Of a DNA stretch of 64,000 nt, positions 32,001 to 43,573 are shown one piece after another. The position numbers and the translations under genes were made by a program. The notes beneath the pieces were generated by a model. It was given only the letters and a program-made list of their open reading frames with translations, did not search any database and was not told the origin of the DNA. The stretch's first letter is position 1; each line of letters starts with the position of its first letter. Source of the stretch: Symbiotaphrina buchneri (Eukaryota; Ascomycota; Symbiotaphrinales; Symbiotaphrinaceae); the NCBI GenBank assembly GCA_001599915.1, contig BCIG01000008.1:248001-312000 (forward strand), in the 5' to 3' direction.

Positions 32001-34851
32001 AACCGCGGTACTCCTCCGCTCACTACAACCTTCCCGTGGCCAACGTACGAGTACCAACACCTGACGGAACTGGAGTATGGTAGTACGAGTACGTAGGTAC
32101 TCTACTTGTACGCTCCCTGTCCTGCTCCAGCAAGCACAACCTGATGGGGTCAACCTGCTCAAGCTGGCTCTTGGGCATCGATCTTACCTGGTAGTGGCAG
32201 ATATGCACGGAGGTAGATGTCGAGAGGTGCCGTACCATTTCACCGCCAAGTATCAAACCTCTTTGCTGGCACAAGCATGTGAATAAGGTAGGCAAGGGAA
32301 GAGGACATAAGGTAGCTCTGCGGATTTCAACATGCACCGAGAGAAGACGAGATGGCACAGGAAAACAACTCCCGTGAGTGTGCTCCTTGCCGGCATGTTG
32401 AGAATGAGAAGACCGACGCCATCATCATTTCTCGGTCAACAGACTGACATTTGTATTTTCCACGTGTATGAGTGGCTTAAAATTAGGTAAAGTGGTCCGA
32501 GGCATGATGTCCGTACTGAGGACGAATGGATACTCTGTAAGCCGAACGATGATAACAATAATGAGCCGTGAAACTCAGAATATTGCGGATTTTCCGCATC
32601 GTGAATAGCATTTTATTGTGGCCGCTACCGATCACGATGGAGTAATGCGGAATACCCCAAAGATTTACAAACGGCAAGCGGACAAAAGAGGTCTTGCGGT
32701 ATATCATTGCCTTCTACGAGTAAAGCATGAATGATACGAAGCGTAGTTGTGCACAGCGAGAGCCGTTAAGAGTGATTAGCAACGTTCTGCACGCATAAAC
32801 CGGCTGCATCCTTCCTGTGCGCAGAACACCTTAGTCTTGCAGCAGTGGCAGTCGATGTGCAGTTCAATGCAAGCCCACTTGGATTCCATTGCAGGAATGA
32901 CAGACTAGTTCTGAACCTGAAGTACAGATAAATCAGGCTATGGCACTTCATGAAATACGTACAAGTACTCCGATACCAAGGTTGAGCGAGCTTGAGGCTG
33001 AAGGGCGTTTGGCCCATCTTCAGGATTTCTCAATTGAGCTTACAAGGACCATTTTCTTTTGTCTCTTGAGATTTGAGCTTGACAAGCGGTGACGACCAGA
33101 GGAGAGACATCGAAGACTCGGGGGAATTATCGACTTGATCCTCTGCGAACGAGCAACAAGAGTGCGTATCGTAATCTGCGGTGCGAAGTATGTACACCTT
33201 ACACTGGGTCCGGAGACCAGTGGGGAAGAGGAGGTTGAGAAAGATGGGCCGGGCCAGGGGCCCCGAAGGACGACACAGGGGCTAACTGCGAACTGCTTGA
33301 ACTCGTTTCACACCGTTTTGGAGAGCGCCTGCAGTTTTCTGTCAGCGTCCAATAAGGCGCGAGCGTTCGTCTGTTAGACCCAAGCGCTAAAAGGGTCCCG
33401 GCCGGAAAAAAAGGGGCTACCCTGCTGCAGGCCCATCCGAATGAGCACACAGTTCCCATGCAGAAGGCAGGCAACCCGGTGGACAAGACACAGAGCATGT
33501 GAGGAACAGATGGTGCTATGGACGTCGAGTGTTGATCATACACCGTACACTCATACACTTACACGAACGCAGGATCGTACTTGTGGAGTGATCGACAGAC
33601 TTGTTGTTGTCAACGGCATGAGAGCGAGTCGCACAATGCAAGCAGGGCAAGCAAGCACGAGCGCACATGTGCGGCACGCAGCCCTAGGGTAAGCGGCTGT
33701 CAGCCATGTGGTCTGCCAGCGGCTAGTCGTCCAGTCTCGCACGTTGTTCGAGTAACGTTACCTAACTGGATCGCTGATCCATCATGGTTAAATAACATGT
33801 CGTCTGCTCGAATCTGCCTTCGACGAATCCAGGTGCCCACAGAGAAGCTCGGTACGGTACAGGTAGAATCCTGCCAGCAATCATCGCGGTGATCGAGATA
33901 GAAGCTTGGCGTCTGCCCGCAAAATGCGGGTCGGGAGACGGAAAAAAGGGTGTCGATGCCAACTTTACCTCTAGTCGACTGTTGTAGCAATCTCGCTCCG
34001 AGCCCGTGGCATGTCTTTTCCAGTTAGGCATGGCATCCGTGCTGCCGTACCTTGGACCTAGAGCACTTTTGAAGTTAGCACAAGGCCAAGCCGTTGCGGA
34101 AGGTGCCCACTCCTGCGCCATGTAAGGGATGAGTTGAAATGACCGACCATCCGTCCCTGACAGTTTTAGCTGCACGTTCGAGAATCGACGAAAAGAAAAA
34201 AGGAACTGTCTCGGTCTGTCCGTCGAGTCACCCTTGCGCCCTCTTAGTTGCTGCTTGCTGCCCAGCCACTGCACTTGGCCCTCCTAGCCTTGCATTGGAC
34301 GAAAGTCTTTCGGCAGCGTTCCCGTAGCCCGTGAGTGGGCGGCGGGCCAGAGCAACCCGACGAGCGCTGGTGGAGAAGGTGTGAAATCGAGAACCATGGC
34401 TGCAGTTTCGACAGGGCCTAAGACTCTAGGACCTAGACCCCTGTTATTGCCAGGAGCCGGTCGCCCAGTGCGCCGTCGAGGTGCCTGATGCCCGCGGCCA
34501 GGGAAAAGGAAGACTCTGTTGCAGCTTGCGCAGTCGCTCAGGGAAGAGACAAGGAATAGCCCGGTTGTTGTCTCTGAGCTTCGACTCCCTCCTAGAACCC
34601 TAGAAAACTGCGCTCCTAAATGACAGCCACTTTCGTTATTATTATTGTTAGATAGTACTAGCCATATTAACATCCATTAGCATCCAAGACCAACCATACA
34701 AGAGCGTCTTACCACTACGGTCTTACCAAACCGTCGTTTCCTGTGCACGCTCCGCACGCTCGCATGGTACCTACCTACTGATCGGCCCCCCTCGGTCCTG
34801 CGTCCTGCTCGGAAGGGCAGAGGAAAAGACCTCCTTTTCTCTGCTCCGTCC
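29097..34851. other. Gene-empty stretch between PDA1 and the Far1-like gene
   Basis: About 5.75 kb between two divergent genes with no gene I can support. Frames such as 29722-30084 (plus) and 33762-34274 (minus) lack conserved motifs and plausible splicing partners. The stretch contains TACTCCGTA at 31023-31031 and 31658-31666, and a small tandem repeat of GACGTTCGT near 29601-29621. No tRNA, 5S rRNA or transposon ends were recognised. Long regulatory DNA or non-coding transcripts are possible explanations. Confidence 0.6.
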
Positions 34852-37800
34852 ATGTCGCGTCCCTACCAGTCGTCTCAAATATCCAGACGCCAGGCCGACT
34901 CGCAAAGACAGATTGAGGTCCTCCAAGAACTCGGGTTGTTAAATACCCCTAGCCGGCGGAGGAAGCTCCAGAAAGCTGAACAGGGACGGGCGGCCGGCCA
35001 AACCCTCCACGAAGGTGAGCTGAAACGTTAGTGCAGTGGCCTCAGTCGCCTTGCGCCCTCTGTCGTCACAATGCCTGATCTGCCGCTGACCGGATTCTGG
35101 AAGTTGGTCGATATCTACCTGCCGTCCAGCGCAGTTCGTCCATCACCTCATCGTCGCAGCGATCCTCGAGTTCGGAGCCTGGATACAGTCGCGGCACTCA
35201 GACATCTTTTCATTGGCGAGCACGTGGCATGGCCGGAATGCTGGACGTGGAACGATCACGTACACGGAGGGAAAGGACATTCATAGGCAGCGAATGCGCC
35301 GTCTGCGAGGAGCCCCTGGAGCATACTCTACGCGGTGAAAAGGTCCTCCAATTTTCCTGCGGTCACGTTTCTCACGAAGCATGTTTCTACGAATACATCA
35401 AAGAATTCGATTCGCAATATTGTCCAACATGCAACTCTCCATTGGGGTTGGATACAAGCAGAGGCGGAAATGTCCTAGATATCGGTATGCTGGAAAACCT
35501 GCCGAGATCGAAGTCAATGCGCTTACCCCACTGACCGATGTAGAAAAACTGAGCAGCATTGTGCGTTCTGTTTCAATCAATGATGCTCGCCATGGCCCTA
35601 GAAGCACCCAGAACACCCCGACGCCGTGGGATACCACTTCCACTCTGAATACTCATGGCATGTCGACCACTCAAGAAACCAACATGCGCTCTAGTCAACG
35701 GGATCGCAGTGACCGCGGCAGTGCCCGCCAGCATGGCAGGAACGACAGCGGCGCGACGGGAGTAGCTTCCTCCGGGGATTATACTGACGTTCCTCCATCA
35801 GCCACTGCGAGGAGACATGATTACGATGTGCAATCCATGGAGACCAAGCTTAGCAGTCCTCGTACAAGCATGGTCAAGAATCCGATTCCACCTCCCACCG
35901 TCACAGTGCGCAGCGAATTCCCGACATTATATCGATCGCGCCAGCAGCAGAGTCTCACATGCCTGGTTACGGTTGAAGTGATGGACAATAAGTGGAGGCC
36001 AGATCCTGAAGATCTACGGAATGGCCAGCAAGACTCCAACGGGATTCAGGAGGAAGATTTTGGTCGACCAAGATCCCCGCCGCAAAGTCAACGACCTACA
36101 ATTGACCATTATGAGCCGCGAGAAGTCCTTGACGAGGTAACTGAGGATCTCCGCTTGCGGGTGGACAACTGGCATGGGCTGGATTTCTCAAGGTATGCTC
36201 GCTGCACTCTGTCTGCTCTTGTCTAGTCTAAGATGTCCTAGATTTGGGAAACTCCGCCTGTACGGTACTATACGAGTAGGGAAGGATCGCAGATCATGGC
36301 AAGAGCTAGAGTGTTATCTGTTCGGGGAGATGTTGATATGTGTAAAAGAGAAGAAGACCACACAACCTGTTTCCCAGTGGGACGAGAAGGGTTCGCAGCA
36401 TAGGATGAGTCGATGCACTCTGAAAGGTTCGATACTGATTAAAAAACACTTAAACCACGTCGAATCTAGTCCAGGTATGGCACAAGCTGTTCATTTCCGC
36501 CAAATTCTGAGCATGCTCTAATTTGTTTCCAGTCGAGCCGATACTGACGCTGAGTTTATCGGTTGCTGAACTACCGTCTTTCCACTTACACTTCCAAAAT
36601 CGGAATCAACTTGAACTTTGGAAGCGCGCCTTGCTCGACTTGAATAACTCCGAGCCTCAAAATATACATACTCCGGGATACGAACAAGACAATTCGGAGA
36701 CAGATGATGAGGACTTCCGATCGCCCAGAACTAATGAGCGCGCATCTTCCATGACCTCTTCCTATGCCGGTGCAAAGTCTCACAACACAGCCTTAACAGA
36801 TTACACGAGCTCCGCCAGAGGAACACGAGCGGTTCAGCACACGGTGAAATTGGCACATTCGGTCCATGTGCCGTTGGATCTGGTGGTGGTGATCCCCATT
36901 TCGTCGTCTATGCAAGGTCTCAAAATCACTTTGTTACGGGATACCCTTAAATTTCTGGTTCAAAACTTGGGTGAGCGTGATCGGATGGGCTTGGTTACCT
37001 TCGGATCAAGCGGGGGTGGTGTGCCTCTTGTGGGCATGACAAACAAGGCCTGGACTGGGTGGCCTAAGATTCTGAATACCATCAAGCCAGTAGGTCAAAA
37101 GAGTCTCCGGGCGGACGTGGTGGAAGGTGCAAACGTTGCTATGGATCTTTTAATGCAAAGGAAATCCTGCAATCCCGTGGCAACGATTCTTTTGATCAGC
37201 GACTCGTCTACTTCTGATGGAGATAGCGTCGATTTCGTTGTGTCTCGCGCTGAGGCAGCAAAGTGAGTATACACCACCTATCTGGTAGATTCGAGGACGT
37301 CGTTGACCATTGCGAAGGGTTTCCATTCATTCCTTCGGCCTTGGTCTTACACACAAGCCTGATACTATGATTGAGCTTTCGCACCGGACGAAGGCCGCAT
37401 ACACCTACGTTAAAGATTGGATGATGCTGCGGGAGTGTGTTGCCGGCTGTCTAGGCTCGTTACAAAGCACGTCTCACCAGAATGTCAAGGTCAAATTGAG
37501 GCTCCCGGAGGGTTCACCAGCAAAGTTCGTCAAGATCAGTGGCGCTCTGCAAGTCACCAAACGTGATACAGGGAGGGATGCGGAAGCGGCTTTAGGAGAT
37601 CTAAGATTTGGCGATAAGAGAGGTTCGCTTTTGCATACGCATAACATGTTGGAGAACTGAATCGACTGACCTTGGCCTTAGATATCCTAGTACAACTGGT
37701 CATACCGCCAGACACTGTCTCGCAAGAGAATGTTCCCCAAGATCCATGGGAGTCTCTGGTGTCTGGATTGGAAGCGCTTGGTGGTCCCCTGGATCAGGAA

Positions 37801-38544
37801 GAACAGCGGACCACTAGCGTGGAAGAGGTGCCTCTGCTCCAGGCTGATTTAACGTATGGGGATATTCTTCGTGAAGGCACACTGACACATTCATCACGCC
37901 CTTCGCTTCTTGCCATTACGATGCTACCTCCAAATCCGAAGGCAAAGCAGTCCACGCGGCCGCCAACGCCTCCTATACCTCCACTTCCCTCCATTGTTCA
38001 GCGGCGTATGGAACTGCTTACTTCCGATATGCTCACCCGAGCATTGACTTTGGTCTCCCGTGGTCAACATGAGCGGGCACATCACCTGCTCAGGGAAACG
38101 AGGGGGATCTTGCAAGGGCTTGGCAAAGGCGGTCTCCCTCCTGTTCCACCGCTCGTAGCGAAGCAGGGCAATGGCACCAATGGGATCACGGAAGGAAATG
38201 AACCCGGCGGCCGCGGATCTCCCGACGAGCCCAGGTCGCCCTCGCCACCTACCGAAGCCGCCTCCTCTTCTCTAGCTGCGGGTATTGATTCCGCGACTGC
38301 AAATGCTCTGGACGCGGAGTTGGAAAGTGCACTGGAGTGGATCAATCATCCCGCTGTGTTCGGGCGTGATTCAAGGAAAGCTGTCTTGCAGGCAATCGGA
38401 GTCATATCATCGCAACGGGGATACACATTTCGGACCCCAATCGAATCTCTCTGGGCAGAGCGAATTTCGGGCGTCAGGAAGATGGCAGCTCGGTCTCGCG
38501 ATTGGCGCGAGACGGGTGATGAAGCACTCATGGAAGAGTCTTGA
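34852..38544 (+). CDS. RING-H2 / PH / vWA scaffold protein, Far1/Ste5-like
   Basis: Probably a pheromone or cell-communication MAP-kinase scaffold; the RING-H2, PH, vWA order is that of yeast Ste5 and Far1. Seven exons (34852-35014, 35104-35484, 35544-36192, 36242-36474, 36533-37262, 37318-37622, 37682-38544) give 1107 residues. The RING-H2 domain (about residues 100-145) runs from CAVCEE through FSCGHVSHEAC to YCPTC. A disordered Ser-rich linker follows. The PH domain spans RLYGTIRVGKDRRSWQELECY to LHFQNRNQLELWKRALLDLN across the 36475-36532 intron. The vWA domain begins VHVPLDLVVVIPISSSMQG and includes LGERDRMGLVTFGS and VATILLISDSSTSDGD. Its MIDAS motif reads PISSS instead of DxSxS, so the metal-binding aspartate is missing. 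The C-terminal third is Pro-rich with a helical MLTRALTLVSRGQHERAHHLL. The orthology is inferred from architecture. Confidence 0.85.
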
Positions 38545-40373
38545 TGCTACCTGGAACTCTTCCACGCAATTCTCTGACGATTCAGTGTTCATATGTAAGA
38601 TATCCGGCCATAAGCAATGGGGAGTGTAGCCTCCAATGGATGTGGACGGCGCGGCGTTTGACTTCGGGCAGTTTTGGAGCTCAACATCTTCTGATATATA
38701 TTCTGATATATACCCTTCTGGTGGTGTCGCGGCACGAATACAGGCTGGGGAGCTGACTTGTAGGCATTTTATCTGTCTCTCATTCTTGTTACAGCCGCGC
38801 AAACTTCTTTCCATTTGTTCTTGATTTTCTCACGGCTTGGCCAAGACGTCTCATGCCTACTGGGCTTACGAGTCCAGTTGTCTTTGTGGGTTTATGGTTA
38901 CAATTATACGAAGATACCACGGAGGGGTAGAAGCTTGAAGTTTTCGATAACGGACAGAGGAGGTCTTTTGTGAAAGAATTTCTGTATGCTCTGGAGGATG
39001 TTCGGACGTCTTTCGTCTGTTGTAATGAAGACATCCTGCGTATAGACCGGGATATCTGTGTCTCACCGTCTATGTCTATGATTTTACTCTCAAGTAGATA
39101 AGGCACTGGAGGTATTCGAAGTGCTTCTCCCTGGCTTCCAGGTTGCGTTCGTTGTAACAAAAATCCTGTCAATACCTGTTCGACATACCTTATCTGTACG
39201 GATACGGTAAGGTATTCATGTTCTCACCAGTAGTGCCGTACCGTACCTCACCGATGGGTGGTACTCGGATGAGGCATGAATAGTTGAATAGCGTTCCCGA
39301 GGACTAGACAATTGCCTCACCAAAAGTTTAACGTAGCGGCTAAATCAAAGACAATCATTGGTTTAAACCCCTGCTAAGCGGGAGCTCTTTATGCGGCGCT
39401 ATCATCCTTTTCTTGCTGGATGCGAGTACAACAGGCACCTTAAGCTCGTGAGGTACCTGTCAAATACCTTAGCGTATCTTAGCTTAGTAAACGAAGCCGT
39501 TCGCTACCTTATTGATACCTTACCTTCCTCCTTTCTATCTGTGACAGACTCAAATTATCTCCTTGTTCGAACGTTTACTATGATAAGGTATATAAGGTTA
39601 AGGTACGCTATTGACAGCATCTTAATGATCTACCAGGCGAGCAGGTAAGGTACCTTAAGGCACCTTAGGAAATCCGGATGTCTAAGAAAGGTATCATTAC
39701 CTTATTAAGCTGATCTTACCAAATACCGTAAGGACGTTAAGGCAGGGTAAGGTAAGGTACAGGTAGTACTTCGTCCAGTAAAGCGGTAAGGTTGGTTGGT
39801 TAGGTAAGGTACCTCAGGTAAGATGGGTACCTGCAGCTAAGAGTCGTACCCAAGGTACCTCAAGTACCTGGAGTCAAAGCCCCTTGTGCAGTGCAGAGGT
39901 ACCTCGTAATCGCGCGCCCATATGTCCCTGATGCTGTTCCCCCACCGTTTTCGCTGCCCTCGTGCTAGGAGCCGGCGATAGGGACTCTCACTACAAATCG
40001 TCAGCGCCTACAGACAAGGGAATTATCGCTATAAGTTCTGACCTCATTTATATAACATCTTTTCTTCCCTGCGGGCTGCATCGCGCGATCCCCTGTCCGC
40101 CAGCTTCAGGGCCTTTCCCTTGACGATACAGCTTTCACCCTGCTGGATCACCGACCTACCTGGCTCCGAAGTCAAGGGGGCAACGTATCAGACAAGCAGC
40201 AAAGCTCCCACAATCTGTGGAGTCTGCCTTCAGCTGGGTGATATTTGTCCCTCGTCCCATATCTACAGCATTCAAACGACCACCCGATGTGGCATTTGTG
40301 ATCTTCAGCAATCGGCGGTGAAGCAAAACACGACTCACTGCAAGCCATTCTCCCGTCCCTTGGTGGTCCAGCC
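38545..40373. other. Intergenic region with dense TACCTT/AAGGTA motifs
   Basis: About 1.8 kb between the Far1-like and F-box/WD40 genes, both on the plus strand. A two-copy tandem TTCTGATATATA lies in the likely 3' UTR near 38690-38712. The middle is dominated by the motif cluster annotated separately. The last 300 bp are CT-rich leader-like sequence before the F-box gene. No supported ORF. Confidence 0.6.
39185..39905. repeat. Dense cluster of AAGGTA / TACCTT / GGTACC motifs
   Basis: The densest occurrence of the short motif family in this window. Tens of overlapping AAGGTA, TACCTT and GGTACC copies occur on both strands, for example at 39640-39670, 39720-39770 and 39785-39870. There is no fixed unit length or single orientation, so it is not a simple tandem array. 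It may be a microsatellite-derived landscape, or many binding sites for one factor. Confidence 0.8.
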
Positions 40374-42544
40374 ATGGATCAGAGCTTCACCGGCCCGGCG
40401 AGTCCGATGCGCAGGCAAAGAGATTCAATAGAGTCGGGGGACGAGGAAATATCGCCAAGCATGCAGGCATCCCGCAGAGAGAGCATCCCAACACAGCATC
40501 CAAGGCCACTCCCTTCGCCAAGCAAACGTCCGTCTCCTCTGCCCCCTAGTCTTCTACCCTCCGCACCTGCCTCGCCTCCGACCCCCGCTCCAAGTCCGAC
40601 TCCCCATCAGCGGGCCCCTAGCTGGAACAACGCTGGAGAGAATGAAGATGCTTTTCTGAGAGATGCAAGAGCCCATTTCAGCAAACTTGGCAGTGCTGAA
40701 CGTCAGAGATATTTGGCCGAGATCCTGAACCTTTGTGATAGTCCACAACTCAGCTTCGTACATAACTTCGTCAGCCCGCGGCTGAAAAAAGATCCGTTCA
40801 CATATTTGCCAGACGAGCTGTGCCTCAAGGTAAGCGCCTCATCGGCTCGCTCTATGATCCATGCTCTAACTAGTCCACATCAGATTCTCCAATTTATGGA
40901 TGAGCCACGTGCTCTAGCACGAGCGTCACAGGTGTCGAAGAGATGGCATCAGCTGTTGAGCGATGATATGACATGGAAGAATCTTTCGGAAAGGCACGGT
41001 TACCGTCGACTTTCGGAAGGATCTGAGACCTTCAATGAAACCATGTTTCCCTTCATGGAGACCCACAGCCTTGGAAGGGACCAGTCACCGAACAGTTCAG
41101 GCTTTTATGGATACGCTTCAGGCGGCTCCAACAGTGTTCCTAATCTCATGGAAGCGGCCTCGGACAACCCGTCCAGCTCCAAGTCCTCCACTCACCGTGC
41201 GGTACTGTCTTACAAGTCCCACTTCAAGCAGAGGTACATGGTGGAGTCAGCATGGCGTCACGGTGGAGTTGTCAAACGGCAGCATATCACTCCCGATCAA
41301 GGGGTGGTAACCAGTCTGCATCTGACGCCTAAATACATAGTGGTCGCCCTCGACAACGCCAAGATCCACGTATTTGACACAGAAGGCGAGCTCCTGAAGA
41401 CACTTCAGGGACATGTCATGGGAGTGTGGGCTATGGTTCCTTGGGACGATACTCTTGTCAGCGGTGGGTGCGACCGAGATGTCAGAGTGTGGAATATGGC
41501 GACGGGGTGAGTCCGCATCCTAAGCGTCTGGCACAATTTCTGATTATTTCGCAGACAAAGTATCCACACTCTCAGGGGCCACACCTCTACAGTTCGCTGT
41601 CTGAAGATGTCGGATGCGAACACTGCCATTTCAGGCTCAAGGGACACGACGCTACGAATCTGGGATATACCGACAGGTATTTGCAAGAATGTCCTGGTTG
41701 GTCATCAAGCTAGCGTTAGGTGTCTGGAAATCAACGAAGACCTTGTGGTATCCGGCAGCTATGATACTACCGCTCGGGTGTGGAGTATCTCCGAAGGTAG
41801 ATGTCTTAGAACACTTACAGGCCATTTTAGCCAGATCTATGCCATAGCGTTTGATGGGAAGAGAATTGCCACTGGTAGTTTGGATACTAGTGTTCGAGTC
41901 TGGGATCCGTACACAGGGTGAGTAGTCTTTGACTGCAGCAGGGCGGCTCTAACGTGGTTTAGTCAATGCCAAGCGATCTTACAGGGACACACGTCTCTTG
42001 TTGGACAGCTACAGATGCGCGGCGATACTCTGGTCACCGGAGGCTCCGATGGCTCTGTAAGGATCTGGTCACTCAAGAAAATGGCTCCCATCCATCGTCT
42101 CGCGGCGCATGACAACAGCGTGACGAGTCTTCAATTTGACGACGTGCGTGTGGTCAGCGGGGGCAGCGATGGTCGCGTTAAAGTCTGGGATTTGAAGACC
42201 GGCCAGCTCGTCCGAGAGCTTGGGTCACCTGCCGAGGCTGTTTGGAGGGTGGCATTCGAATCAGAGAGAGCTGTAATCATGGCTAGTAGGGCCAACAGAA
42301 CCATCATGGAGGTGAGCCGAGTTGGACACTGGTGACGCATTGGCCTGTATTAATGTGTCGACAGGTCTGGTCGTTTTCACCGCCAGAAGAAGCCTTGGTC
42401 GAGAGATACCGGTCTGGTAGCCCGGCCAGCTTGCCGGATCAGATCCTGAGTGGGTATGATAATCGGAGCAGCGGATCGCGAATGTCGGAGGAGCCAGACG
42501 TCGCCATGCAAGATGCTTTCGACCTCGGCATGGAGACTGCCTGA
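40374..42544 (+). CDS. F-box/WD40 SCF ubiquitin-ligase substrate receptor, Cdc4/Fbw7 type
   Basis: Predicted to bring phosphorylated substrates to an SCF ubiquitin ligase through Skp1. Five exons (40374-40829, 40884-41506, 41555-41917, 41963-42311, 42365-42544; introns of 54, 48, 45 and 53 bp) give 656 residues. After a Pro/Ser-rich N-terminus, a helical dimerisation-like segment (LRDARAHFSKLGSAERQRYL) precedes the F-box (FTYLPDELCLKILQFMDEP, ARASQVSKRWHQLLSDD). Seven to eight WD40 blades follow, with hallmark endings DVRVWNMATG, TLRIWDIPTG, TARVWSISEG, SVRVWDPYTG, SVRIWSLKK and RVKVWDLKTG. The layout resembles Cdc4/Fbw7 and beta-TrCP-like receptors; which one cannot be told by eye. The first intron splits the F-box, is a multiple of three and has no stop, so its retention would insert 18 residues into that domain. 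Confidence 0.9.
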
Positions 42545-43573
42545 AGTGCATGCCCCCCTTGCTTCGGAGTGCACGGGATGAGTTGACGGATGTGTGTCTG
42601 ATGCGATCTGTTGGATAATTGTGATTTGGATATCCATCTCATTTGGGCCTGTGTGATATTTGTGCTACAGCTGGGAGTTGGAGTATGAGTGGACATGTGA
42701 CAGGGCATCTGAGCGTTCGCGGGAGGAGCATCCACCACTATATGTGGCATTCCTGGAGTCATGGTACAGGAGTTTCTTGTTCCGCACAATGGCGTGTCAG
42801 GCATGGGATGTGTTTATGTGCCCCGGTGTTGGTGTGTTATATTTTGGTATATAGAAGATTTTCTGGAAGGCATGTCAAGGCCTATATGATGATGCTACAC
42901 CGACCGACCAACTTACCTTGCAGTCGGTGAGCCCTCGTCCTCTCTGTGATTGCGCCTGTCTTTCCTTCTTCTCCCTTGTTGATGAATGAAGTGTTGGAGA
43001 TGTCATGTCCCGTGTACGATACTGATTACGAAGTACAAGTATCCCACTGTTGTTCGGTGTTTGGTGATCGACGTCATTCTAGATCTCTGGGCCCACCGCC
43101 CGGTTGCAACTATTATTGCGGGAAGGCCAACGTTGGGTCGAGCCTAAGGTAAGGTAAGGGTGGGTGCCGGCTGATCGGAAAGCTTAGATACCTGGTAGGT
43201 ACCTCGTACAAGGTAGTCGAATCCGTACCTCGCGCAGGCAAGGTACCTCAGATAAGGTTCCCTCGCTGACGTGACGTATCGTAGTCGAACCTTGTACGTA
43301 CACCGTACTTCGTAGCTCTTCGTACGAAACCCCAAATCACGGTGTACTTATCGGCCACCTTCAAACGGCAGCTCCGGCTTCCAGCGGCACAAGATTCCTG
43401 CCACACCTTCTGAGAAACATCATCCCCATCCATCCTTCTTCCTGCGGACTCTGTTTCGCGGCTCGGTCGTTCTCAATTGCGCCAATTGTCTTGTCTTCTG
43501 CCAATTGTGTCATCATCCGAAGCTATAGGCGAATTGCCCAAAGTTCCCTCCATCTTGCTGCCGTCCAACAAGA
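42545..43573. other. Intergenic, upstream of the phosphate carrier gene
   Basis: About 1 kb. AAGGTA/GGTACC motifs occur at about 43145-43255, and the final 150 bp are CT-rich, as expected of a leader. No supported ORF. Confidence 0.55.
43145..43255. repeat. Small AAGGTA/GGTACC motif cluster
   Basis: Several copies of AAGGTA, GGTACCTC and TACCTGGTAGGTACC-like sequence upstream of the phosphate carrier gene, the same motif family as the cluster at 39185-39905. Confidence 0.7.

Noticed and set aside
39300-39390. Possible tRNA-like sequence with a GTTTAAACCCC segment
   Set aside because: No complete cloverleaf could be drawn; the acceptor stem and anticodon arm do not pair.
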